9,327 nt of DNA, from positions 1 to 9,327 of the forward strand of contig JAFOIS010000304.1 in assembly GCA_017420605.1 (NCBI GenBank). The letters are read 5' to 3'. Below, piece by piece: positions 1 through 6,603 of the stretch (position 1 is the stretch's first letter; the number at the start of each line of letters is the position of its first letter). The DNA comes from Lachnospiraceae bacterium (GTDB lineage: Bacteria > Bacillota > Clostridia > Lachnospirales > Lachnospiraceae). Under the pieces are notes generated by a model. That model saw nothing but the letters and a program-made list of their open reading frames with translations. It ran no database searches and was not told where the DNA came from. Made by a program: the position numbers and the translations under genes.

Positions 1-1353
1 CTCGTCGTCGTCATGACGTTCGGCCTTGCAGCCTGCGGCGGTGGCGGCGGAGCTAAACCGGCGGACGGCGGCGCGAAAGAAGAAGCGATCATTTCCGCAG
101 ACGACAGCACGAAGGATTATTCCGGACGTACGCTGAAGCTCCTGCTTTCGATCGGCGGCGGCGGCAACTACTATGAACCGATCGCAAAGCGCATGATGGA
201 AGCCTATCCGGGCCTCAAGGTCGAGATCCAGTACAGCAATACGGCGGAAGACGACCTCCGTACGCTGATCCTGGCCGGCAACGCGCCTGACATCTTCAAC
301 GTCAACGCCGGCAAGCTTCCGTGGTACAACGCGATCGAGCAGGATCTGGCCCGCCCGATCGACGACATCTTCAAAGTCCCGACGATGGACGGCACGAAGA
401 CCCTCGGCGACCTTCTCGACAAGGGCATGTTCTCGCTCGGCGAATATGAAGGCCACTACTACGTCATGCATGAATTCCAGTACCTGAACGGCTTCTGGTA
501 CGACAAGGCGTGGTTTGAACAGAACAACCTGCAGGTCCCGACCGACTGGGCTTCCCTGCAGAAGCTGGCGGACGACTCCAAGGCGGCCGGCTCCACGCTG
601 CTCGGCTACATGGGCATCGCGGCGGATGAGTACGGCGTCATCTACTGGCTGTATCCGATGATCGCCTCCACCGATTATGACACCTTCGTCAAGATGGCGA
701 ACCTCGATCCGGAAGTCTGGAAGTCTGACGCTATGCGGAAAGTCGTCGACAAGATGGTCTACGTCCGTGACGGCAACTACGATATCAACACCCTCGGCTG
801 CGGCGCGACCGAAGCACAGATCGCGTTCATCGACCACGATTTCGCGATCTATCCGTGCGGCTCCTGGCTGGAAGCCGAGATGGAAGGCGCCTGGACGGAA
901 GGCTGGGATCTGGAGTTCCTGCCGTATACCTTCGGTGATTCCGCGGATCAGGTCTATATGGTCTCCGGCGGTCTTGCCTCCATGGTCTACAAGGATACCC
1001 CGAACTGGGATCTTGTCCAGGAGTTCTACCGCTTCATGTTCTCGGATGACCAGTCGATCGTCGAGAGCACGAAGGTCCACCACAACGTCATGCTGATCCC
1101 GCAGTTCTCCGAGCTCTGCGGCGACATCATCGACCCGTCCGTTCTGACGGCGTATGAAGCCATGAAGAACATGAAGACCATCAACCAGGCCATGTTCAAA
1201 TGGTATCCGGATACCGCGACCGAACTCGGCAACATGATGAACGCCCTGATGGGCGGCGACATCGACGCCGACGAGTTCCTGCAGCGCGGCTATGATTACT
1301 GGACCAAGCTGAAGAACGACGACAAGGTGACGAAGTATACCTTCACCGGCTGA
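1..1353 (+). CDS. ABC transporter extracellular substrate-binding lipoprotein, sugar type (5' partial)
   Basis: Solute receptor of an ABC importer, anchored to the outer face of the membrane, that hands its ligand to the two permeases downstream. The reading frame is open from base 1 and the real start lies upstream. The first codons read LVVVMTFGLAAC, the end of a lipoprotein signal peptide with lipobox LAAC and the lipidated Cys at bases 34-36. The ATG at 13 is therefore internal, not the start. A Gly-rich tether follows, then about 430 residues with family-1 solute-binding traits: an early motif (KLLLSIGGGGNYYEPIAKRM), NAPDIFNVNAGKLPWY, a Trp- and Tyr-rich middle and a C-terminal ATELGNMMNALMGGDIDADEF, typical of sugar-binding proteins. 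Length fits the family. The ligand cannot be read from sequence; malto- or oligosaccharide-like is an inference from the MalF/MalG-type partners. The family call is secure. Confidence 0.95.
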   Translation, partial: LVVVMTFGLAACGGGGGAKPADGGAKEEAIISADDSTKDYSGRTLKLLLSIGGGGNYYEPIAKRMMEAYPGLKVEIQYSNTAEDDLRTLILAGNAPDIFNVNAGKLPWYNAIEQDLARPIDDIFKVPTMDGTKTLGDLLDKGMFSLGEYEGHYYVMHEFQYLNGFWYDKAWFEQNNLQVPTDWASLQKLADDSKAAGSTLLGYMGIAADEYGVIYWLYPMIASTDYDTFVKMANLDPEVWKSDAMRKVVDKMVYVRDGNYDINTLGCGATEAQIAFIDHDFAIYPCGSWLEAEMEGAWTEGWDLEFLPYTFGDSADQVYMVSGGLASMVYKDTPNWDLVQEFYRFMFSDDQSIVESTKVHHNVMLIPQFSELCGDIIDPSVLTAYEAMKNMKTINQAMFKWYPDTATELGNMMNALMGGDIDADEFLQRGYDYWTKLKNDDKVTKYTFTG

Positions 1354-1388
1354 GCCGGACCGATAAAAGCATTACGGAAATGAACGGC

Positions 1389-1416
1389 GGTGGGATGGCG
1401 GCAGCGCCATCCCGCC
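1389..1416 (+). promoter_or_regulatory. Intercistronic RNA hairpin behind the binding-protein gene
   Basis: Bases 1389-1400 (GGTGGGATGGCG) pair with 1405-1416 (CGCCATCCCGCC), giving a 12-bp stem with one G-U pair and a 4-base loop, GCAG. No T-run follows, so it is not a classical terminator. Its place, 36 bases after the lipoprotein stop codon and before the permeases, suits a 3'-end stabiliser that keeps the binding-protein mRNA more abundant than the permease mRNA, as known for malE-malF. The structure is seen directly; the role is inferred. Confidence 0.7.
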
Positions 1417-1423
1417 CTGCTTA

Positions 1424-1468
1424 CGGGGGTATGCCGGCCTTCGCCGCATGACCCCGCACGGCTTTTTT
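1424..1468 (+). terminator. Imperfect hairpin with T-run before the first permease (possible partial terminator)
   Basis: CGGGG at 1424-1428 pairs with CCCCG at 1452-1456. After one G/A mismatch and a T-G wobble, ATG (1431-1433) pairs with CAT (1447-1449), and with C1434 bulged, CGGC (1435-1438) pairs with GCCG (1443-1446) around a CTTC loop. Six T residues follow at 1463-1468, but six bases (CACGGC) separate them from the stem, so termination would be leaky at best. It could lower transcription into the permease genes. An alternative pairing uses GCCG 1443-1446 and CGGC 1459-1462 directly before the T-run. Confidence 0.4.
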
Positions 1469-1492
1469 ATGATCCTGCACGTGAGGTGCCAT

Positions 1493-2383
1493 ATGAATAA
1501 ACGGCAAAAGAGCGAAAGGCGGTTCGACACCCTTATGCTGGGCATCCCGGTCATTTACTACGGGATCTTCATGCTGATCCCGTGTCTGGCCGGTCTTTAC
1601 TTTTCCCTGACAGATTTCGGCGGATATTCGCTGAAATTCAGTTTTGTCGGACTTTATAACTATCGGAAGATCTTTGCGGATCCGGCTTTCTGGAAGTCCG
1701 TCGTCAATTATTTCAAGCTGTACTTCGCGACGGTCATCATCTGCTTCCCGCTCGCATATATCACGGCGATCGTCCTGACGAAAAACAAAAAACTGAAGGA
1801 ACGTTCGATCTACCGGATCCTGTTCTTCTTCCCGTCGACGGTGCCGACCCTGATCATTGCGATCATGTGGATGACCATGTACAATCCGTCCTTCGGCGTC
1901 CTGAATCAGTGGCTCGGCAAAGTAGGCATCGGGGCGATCCAGTGGCTCGGTTCTTCGAAATGGGCGATCATTTCGGTCATTATCGTCGTCATCTGGCGGC
2001 AGTTCGGTTTTTACCTTGTATACTTTATGGCCGGCGTATCCAACGTGCCGCAGTCGATTTATGAATCGGCGCTCATCGACGGCGCGTCCGAGTGGAAGCA
2101 GGCGATCAAGATCACGGTCCCGCTGACCTGGGACGTGATCAAGACGTCGATGCTGTTCTACGTTATGTCGGCGGTCAACCTCGGCTTCGGTACCGTTTAC
2201 GTCCTGACCCAGGGCGGCCCGGACAACGCTTCGCAGGTCATTTCCTCTTATATGTATTACCAGATCGCGAAGTTCACGGATTACGGGCTTGCGTCCGCGA
2301 TCGGCGTGTTCATGATGCTGATGACGCTGATCATGGCGCTGGCGATCCTGAAGCTGATGAAACGGGAAACCTATGAATTCTGA
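1493..2383 (+). CDS. ABC sugar transporter permease, MalF/UgpA type
   Basis: First membrane subunit of the importer. I place the start at ATG 1493 (MNKRQKSERR, 296 residues) because GAGGTG sits just upstream at 1483-1488 and a basic cytoplasmic N-terminus is normal for the family. In-frame ATGs at 1448 and 1469 would add 15 or 8 residues and fall inside or next to a hairpin without a ribosome site. About six hydrophobic segments are visible, near residues 13-39, 70-95, 107-128, 157-182, 216-238 and 266-290. The cytoplasmic EAA loop that contacts the ATPase is clear at about 191-211 (ESALIDGASEWKQAIKITVPL). The family motif YVLTQGGPDNAS follows at about 236-247. The gene lies between the lipoprotein and the second permease and ends 15 bases before the latter. 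Substrate unknown. Confidence 0.95.
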   Translation: MNKRQKSERRFDTLMLGIPVIYYGIFMLIPCLAGLYFSLTDFGGYSLKFSFVGLYNYRKIFADPAFWKSVVNYFKLYFATVIICFPLAYITAIVLTKNKKLKERSIYRILFFFPSTVPTLIIAIMWMTMYNPSFGVLNQWLGKVGIGAIQWLGSSKWAIISVIIVVIWRQFGFYLVYFMAGVSNVPQSIYESALIDGASEWKQAIKITVPLTWDVIKTSMLFYVMSAVNLGFGTVYVLTQGGPDNASQVISSYMYYQIAKFTDYGLASAIGVFMMLMTLIMALAILKLMKRETYEF

Positions 2384-2398
2384 TAAGGAGCGTCCGGA

Positions 2399-3256
2399 AT
2401 GAATACAAAAGTAAAAAAACCGTTCAGCTGGGGAACGCTCGCTGCGAGGATCTGCATGATCCTGGCCAGTATTCTGGTCCTGGTCCCGTTCCTGATGCTG
2501 TTCCTGACGGCGACGAAGACGAACGAAGAGTTCTATGCCGGCATCTGGACACTGCCGCACAACATCCTGAAGAGCCTTCCGGAGAACCTTTCCCAGGCAT
2601 GGGCGGAAGCGCAGATGGGGATCGGATACTTCAACTCGGTCATCGTTTCCGTGCTCGCCCTGATCCTTACGCTGGCGATGGGCGCCATGGCGGCCTATGA
2701 GATCGGCCGCCGGCATCTGAAACATGAGCAGTTTTTCTCGAATTTCTTCCTGGTCGGCCTCCTGGTCCCGGCAATGGTCGGCCTTACGCCGTCCTTCTAC
2801 GTTGCCCGGGCTCTGGGGCTCTTCGATACGCGGACGATCCTCGTCATCATGTATACCGCAATGGAGATCCCGTTCACGGTCTTCGTCATGACGAGCTTCG
2901 CGCGGTCGATCCCGTCGGAGCTGGAGGAAGCGGCCTACATCGACGGCGCCTCGCTGTGGAAAGCGTTCCTGACGATCATCCTGCCGCTCATGCGGCCCGC
3001 GTTCGTCGCGGCCGGCATCTTTGCCTTCCTCGACAACTGGTCGGAGTACATGTACGGCCTGATGTTCCTGGTCACGCCGGCCAAGAAGACGGTCGCCATG
3101 AACATCCTGCAGTTCAAGGTCGGTACGGGCGTCAAGGTCAACTGGGGCGTCACGACCGGCGCCTGCGTGATCTTCATTCTGCCGGTCCTCATCGTGTACA
3201 TTATCTTCCAGGATAAGATCATGGGCGGTCTTACCGCGGGAAGCGTAAAGGGTTAA
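2399..3256 (+). CDS. ABC sugar transporter permease, MalG type
   Basis: Second membrane subunit, expected to pair with the upstream permease to form the channel. AAGGAG at 2385-2390, overlapping the upstream stop region, is 8 bases before the ATG, so the two genes are translationally close. The 285 residues show a hydrophobic N-terminal segment (about 18-37), further membrane segments near 78-100, 112-133, 145-167, 200-220 and 250-270, and the EAA loop at about 177-197 (EAAYIDGASLWKAFLTIILPL). The N-terminal ATKTNEEF after the first segment is typical of MalG-like subunits. It is the last gene of the operon and no ATP-binding subunit follows. In many Firmicutes a single MsmX-type ATPase serves several such importers; that this applies here is inference. 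Confidence 0.96.
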   Translation: MNTKVKKPFSWGTLAARICMILASILVLVPFLMLFLTATKTNEEFYAGIWTLPHNILKSLPENLSQAWAEAQMGIGYFNSVIVSVLALILTLAMGAMAAYEIGRRHLKHEQFFSNFFLVGLLVPAMVGLTPSFYVARALGLFDTRTILVIMYTAMEIPFTVFVMTSFARSIPSELEEAAYIDGASLWKAFLTIILPLMRPAFVAAGIFAFLDNWSEYMYGLMFLVTPAKKTVAMNILQFKVGTGVKVNWGVTTGACVIFILPVLIVYIIFQDKIMGGLTAGSVKG

Positions 3257-3277
3257 AACAGTAAAAAACGATTTGAA

Positions 3278-3303
3278 AAAGAGGCGGCAGCGACCGCCTC
3301 TTT
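3278..3303 (+). terminator. Intrinsic terminator between convergent operons, probably bidirectional
   Basis: AAAGAGGCGG (3278-3287) pairs perfectly over 10 bp with CCGCCTCTTT (3294-3303) around the loop CAGCGA. On the + strand the tail is TTTCGTT, ending the ABC operon 22 bases after the permease stop. Read on the - strand the tail is a run of five T, so the same hairpin can also end the amidohydrolase transcript arriving from the right. Confidence 0.88.
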
Positions 3304-3336
3304 CGTTATGCCTGTAATGGGAGTGTATGCTGCGGG

Positions 3337-3362
3337 CTTTACCCGACCGCTTTACCCGACCG
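3337..3362. repeat. 13-bp perfect tandem duplication over the amidohydrolase stop codon
   Basis: CTTTACCCGACCG occurs twice head to tail, at 3337-3349 and 3350-3362. On the - strand the stop codon TAA of the amidohydrolase lies in the second + strand copy (3352-3354), so the extra copy falls downstream of the stop. It looks like a replication-slippage duplication in the 3' untranslated part. No function is proposed. Confidence 0.85.
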
Positions 3363-4971
3363 GCAGACGCAGCTTCTTTCCCGCGATCCTAAGAAGGACG
3401 CCCGGCAGGGAACGTTTTTTGTGAGGCTTCCGGTCTTCGGCATCGAACACGCACCTTCCGCCGCGGAAGGTCTTTTCGATCTTGATGCCGTCAAGCGCGT
3501 CGGTCTCCACCGCATAGGGATCCTGATCCAGCACGATGAAGTCCGCGTCAAGGCCGAACGCAAGGCGTCCTTTCCGGTTTTCCAGGAAGCCGAGCTTTGC
3601 GGCCTCGGAGGTATTCATTTCCAGGCACTCCTGGAGCGTGATGCGTTCGCTCTCGACCGGATGGGTCATCGCGATCTTCGCGCCGTGCAGAACGTCCATC
3701 GGCGTGACCGGGAAATCGGTGCCGCCGCCGACAAGGAGACCGTGATCGAGGACGGAGCGGTACGGGCTGCAGCGCAGGACCCGGTCGCCGATAAAGCCCG
3801 CGTAGCCGGAGAAGTCCATTTTTTCGCAGACCTCGAGGAGCAGCGGCTGCATGGACAGGGCGACGCGGAGCGAGGCGGCTTTTTCGATCGCTTCTTTCGT
3901 CGGCTCCTCGAAGTGCTCGATGCGGAGCCGGTGGTCCTCCCTCGGGCAGTCGGCAAGCACACGCTCATAGACGCGGAGCACCTGGTCGACCGCCGCGTCC
4001 CCGATGGCATGGAAGGAGACCTGCGCGCCGGCCCTGTGCGCCGTCATCGTGAAGGCGTACATTTCCTCGTCGGAATAGTTGAGAATGCCCTTCGTGTCCG
4101 GCCGGTCGGTATAGGGCTCCGCAAGGGCCGCCGAGTGCCCGTCGAACGCGCCGTCCGCAAAAGCGCAGACGCACGCGCGGCCGGCAAACATCTTATTTTT
4201 CAGGAATTTCTCCAGGCTTGCAAGGTCCCTGCAGCCGTCGCTGTACCACATCGGCACGAATTCGATCTTGAAGAGATCCTTCGCGATCTCACGGAGCAGC
4301 AGGATATCCAGGACGTCCTTCCCGAACACGGTCGTGACGCCGTGCGCGGCCGCGTAATCGTCGACGAGGAAGATCCCGTCGAGGATACTGGCGATCCCCA
4401 TTTTCGCGAGAATGTCGCCCAGCATGTCGACGCAGCCGGGATCCTCGACCTGCCCGGTCATTTCCCCGTTTTCATCCGTGATCACGCCCGGCTTGTCCGG
4501 ACGCACCTTCAGGATCTCAAGCGCCTTCGTGTTGAACGCGATCGGGTGCAGATCGTTGTGACAGATGAGGACCGGACGGTCCTTCGATACGGCGTCCAGT
4601 TCCTCTTTCGTCGGAAAACGCTTTTCCGCGATGAGCTTATCCTGGAAATACGCGCCGAGGATCCAGTCTTTCGGCGCCGTCTTTCCGGCATTCTCCCGGA
4701 GCAGGTCCAGGACGTCCGAAACGGTCTTTGCCTTTGACAGGTCCGCGCCCTTCATGAAGATCCCGGCCGGGATCACGTGGACGTGCGTGTCGATAAAGCC
4801 GGGCAGGATCGTTTTGCCGCGGAAGTCGAGCGTGCGTTTCGCTTTGAGGAGCGATGCGGCGCGCCGCGTCCCGCAGAATTGAATCTTTCCGTCTTTTATG
4901 CCGAGGACTTCCGCCTCCGGCTTCCGGAGATCCATGGTGTAGATATTTCCGTAAACGAGCGTGTCGAACAT
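3352..4971 (-). CDS. YtcJ-like metal-dependent amidohydrolase (amidohydrolase family 3)
   Basis: Probable cytoplasmic metal-dependent hydrolase of amides or cyclic amides; the substrate is unknown. I choose ATG 4971 (MFDTLVYGNIYTMD, 539 residues) because AGGA stands 5 bases upstream and homologues begin with this strand. A TTG at 4995 and an ATG at 4983 give longer forms with poorer spacing. Numbered from that start, the signatures are GFIDTHVHV with metal-ligand His63 and His65, DGAFDGHSAAL near 273-283, FHAIGD with His321, RIEHFE with His353, and GGGTDFPV with Asp419. C-terminal GLDADFIVLD (about 473-482) is the usual beta-sandwich closing motif. Length fits the YtcJ branch. The lysine I recall in the VK-x-F-x-DG segment of many relatives is Cys here (Cys269). 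The gene follows a symporter gene by 33 bases on the same strand, which suggests co-transcription and a shared substrate. Confidence 0.92.
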   Translation of the reverse strand: MFDTLVYGNIYTMDLRKPEAEVLGIKDGKIQFCGTRRAASLLKAKRTLDFRGKTILPGFIDTHVHVIPAGIFMKGADLSKAKTVSDVLDLLRENAGKTAPKDWILGAYFQDKLIAEKRFPTKEELDAVSKDRPVLICHNDLHPIAFNTKALEILKVRPDKPGVITDENGEMTGQVEDPGCVDMLGDILAKMGIASILDGIFLVDDYAAAHGVTTVFGKDVLDILLLREIAKDLFKIEFVPMWYSDGCRDLASLEKFLKNKMFAGRACVCAFADGAFDGHSAALAEPYTDRPDTKGILNYSDEEMYAFTMTAHRAGAQVSFHAIGDAAVDQVLRVYERVLADCPREDHRLRIEHFEEPTKEAIEKAASLRVALSMQPLLLEVCEKMDFSGYAGFIGDRVLRCSPYRSVLDHGLLVGGGTDFPVTPMDVLHGAKIAMTHPVESERITLQECLEMNTSEAAKLGFLENRKGRLAFGLDADFIVLDQDPYAVETDALDGIKIEKTFRGGRCVFDAEDRKPHKKRSLPGVLLRIAGKKLRLPVG

Positions 4972-5004
4972 GACGGTCCTCATTTCTCCATGCAAAACTA
5001 TGCG

Positions 5005-6441
5005 TTATCTGATATACGGTTTCAGGATCGCCGGGTCGACCGGCTCGCCCCTCTGTTTCTTTTCCAGCGCCGCCGCAAGGGACGCGTACTTTTCGCGCGT
5101 CAGCGGGTAGGCGAGCGCGAAGACGAGCGTGACCACCATGATGGCGGACGGAACGAGCGCGTAAAGATAGCGGATGCCGGTGACGGCGGACGCCGTCTGG
5201 ACGTCGGAGCCTTCCACGAAGCCGATGAGCTGCAGGCCGACGCCGCACAAAACGGAGCCGAGCGCGTTGCCGAACTTCATGAAAAGACCGATGAGAGAAG
5301 TATACAGGCCGTCCGGCTTTTCCCCGCTCCGAAGCTGCTCCACGATCGCGGCGTCGTAGGACATCGCGTAGATCATGGTCCAGTAGCCGGAATTGCCGAA
5401 GGCATACAGCGCGATGCTGATGATGATCGACGTCCAGGATACCGGCAGCAGGATGATGACGAGGAACCCCGCGATGTAGAAGAGGATCCCGCCGGACATG
5501 GCGGCCTTCTTTCCGATCTTCTGCGCCGCGTATCCGACGAGCACGGCGGTGATCACGACGAAGACGCCCTGCAGCGTGTAGACGAGCGAGCTCTGCTCTT
5601 CATTGAAGCCGAACACGAAGGTCAGCAGGTAAATGGCAAGCGCCGTGCCGAAAGTGACCATGATATTGAGGAAAAAGGTCACGGCGATGAGCTTCCCGAG
5701 GGCTTTGTTGCGGAAAGCGACCTTCGCGTTTCCGAAGAACTCCTTGAGCGCCGCCTGAACGCCGCCTTTTTCTTCCGGCAGATCGAGGTTCGGGTTCCGC
5801 GGTTCCTTAAGCGTCCGGCAGCAGATCTGATAGACGAGCGCGGTGAGGACGCCGTAAATGATACCGGCCGCCGCCCATCCGGCGGAGGAAGAGCCGGCGA
5901 TATTCGTGAACGCCTTGACGAGAAGGAGCGGCGTTCCGACGGCGATGAGCGTACCGATGTTCATGAGCGTCACGGCCCAGGTGCGGAGCTTCGTGCGTTC
6001 GTCAAAGTCTTCGGTAAGCTCCGAACCGAGGGAAATGTGCGGCACGACGCAGGTCGTGAGCGCGAGCCAGTACACCATGTTGATCACGATGTAGTAAATG
6101 ACTTTGAGCGTGCCGGGGAGGTTCCAGTTGAAGAAGAGCAGCGCGATCGACAGACCGAAAAGGATCGAGCCGGACATGATGTACGGCATGCGGCGCCCTT
6201 TCGGGTTCCTGCTTTTGTCCGACATGCTGCCGATAAGAGGATCGGTGACGGCGTCCCACAGCACGGCGACGCCGGAAATAAGGCCAGCAATGGCCGGCGC
6301 GATCCCGGCTTCCACCGTCAGGAAATAAGAGAAAAAGGAGAAAAATACGTTATAGCCGATCCCTTCGCCGACGGCGCCGACGCCGTAGCGGAAGAGGACG
6401 GAAGAGGAAAGCTTTTTGTGTTCTCCGGATGTATTTTTCAT
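5005..6441 (-). CDS. GPH-family (MelB-like) MFS cation symporter
   Basis: Secondary transporter of the glycoside-pentoside-hexuronide:cation symporter family, in the cytoplasmic membrane. ATG 6441 (MKNTSGEHKKL) is chosen because AGGAG lies 6 bases upstream; the frame also runs back to a TTG at 6540, but that would translate the repeat leader into a Pro/Arg/Gly-rich tail and lies at the promoter. The resulting 478 residues carry the GPH hallmark at about 63-87 (DAVTDPLIGSMSDKSR, then GRRMPY) and about 12 hydrophobic segments, with a likely central loop near 195-225 (KEPRNPNLDLPEEKGG). The N-terminal RYGVGAVGEGIGYNVF is also typical. Members carry sugars, glycosides, uronides and sometimes other solutes, so the substrate is open. 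Being first in the operon with a hydrolase second suggests import followed by hydrolysis. Confidence 0.94.
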   Translation of the reverse strand: MKNTSGEHKKLSSSVLFRYGVGAVGEGIGYNVFFSFFSYFLTVEAGIAPAIAGLISGVAVLWDAVTDPLIGSMSDKSRNPKGRRMPYIMSGSILFGLSIALLFFNWNLPGTLKVIYYIVINMVYWLALTTCVVPHISLGSELTEDFDERTKLRTWAVTLMNIGTLIAVGTPLLLVKAFTNIAGSSSAGWAAAGIIYGVLTALVYQICCRTLKEPRNPNLDLPEEKGGVQAALKEFFGNAKVAFRNKALGKLIAVTFFLNIMVTFGTALAIYLLTFVFGFNEEQSSLVYTLQGVFVVITAVLVGYAAQKIGKKAAMSGGILFYIAGFLVIILLPVSWTSIIISIALYAFGNSGYWTMIYAMSYDAAIVEQLRSGEKPDGLYTSLIGLFMKFGNALGSVLCGVGLQLIGFVEGSDVQTASAVTGIRYLYALVPSAIMVVTLVFALAYPLTREKYASLAAALEKKQRGEPVDPAILKPYIR

Positions 6442-6454
6442 GGCGGTCTCCTGA

Positions 6455-6530
6455 TCCCGGCAGCCTTTGCGGTGCCGGCGGCTTTCTCCCGGTGCCGGCG
6501 GATCCTTTCCGATGCCGGCGGCTTTATTTG
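6455..6530 (-). repeat. 20-bp tandem repeats in the symporter mRNA leader
   Basis: On the + strand GRTGCCGGCGG recurs at 6471, 6491 and 6511 with an exact 20-bp period, each followed by a pyrimidine-rich part (CTTTCTCCC, ATCCTTTCC, CTTTATTTG). A degraded fourth unit (TCCCGGCAGCCTTT) starts at 6455. The array fills most of the roughly 90-base leader between promoter and start codon of the symporter. Each unit carries the palindrome GCCGGC, so the RNA units can pair with one another. A period of 20 is not a multiple of 3, which argues against coding use. Confidence 0.85.
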
Positions 6531-6539
6531 ATATAGACA

Positions 6540-6568
6540 ATTATACTTTGTTTTAGTAGCATGGTAAA
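6540..6568 (-). promoter_or_regulatory. Vegetative-sigma promoter of the symporter-amidohydrolase operon
   Basis: On the - strand, -35 TTTACC (6568-6563) and a perfect -10 TATAAT (6545-6540) are separated by exactly 17 bases. Transcription should begin near 6533, giving a leader of about 90 bases that contains the tandem repeats. It is one of the few AT-rich patches in the window. Confidence 0.8.
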
Positions 6569-6576
6569 GTAATAAT
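6548..6576 (+). promoter_or_regulatory. Candidate promoter of the acetyltransferase gene, overlapping the divergent one
   Basis: TTGTTT (6548-6553), 17 bases, AATAAT (6571-6576). The -10 matches five of six consensus bases but the -35 only about three. The placement 28 bases before the GTG start is plausible. It overlaps the opposite-strand promoter over 6548-6568. Confidence 0.4.
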
Positions 6577-6603
6577 CGGAAGGAACCGTGACGGAGGTGT
6601 GCT

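Noticed and set aside
1421..2725. A 434-codon open frame on the - strand
   Set aside because: It lies opposite two clear permease genes and its product is an Arg/Asp/His-rich string with no family resemblance, typical of a GC-rich antisense shadow.
3421..4737. A 438-codon open frame on the + strand
   Set aside because: Antisense to the amidohydrolase, whose motifs are unmistakable; the product is low-complexity and charged.
6455..6530. Repeats considered as a CRISPR array
   Set aside because: The units are contiguous 20-bp tandem repeats without unique spacers and no cas genes are nearby.
4777..6531. A 584-codon open frame on the + strand
   Set aside because: Antisense to the symporter and the start of the amidohydrolase; extreme Arg/Asp/His content and no ribosome site.
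6442..6540. A 33-residue N-terminal extension of the symporter from a TTG codon
   Set aside because: It would translate the tandem-repeat leader and begin at the -10 element; AGGAG before ATG 6441 gives a far better start.
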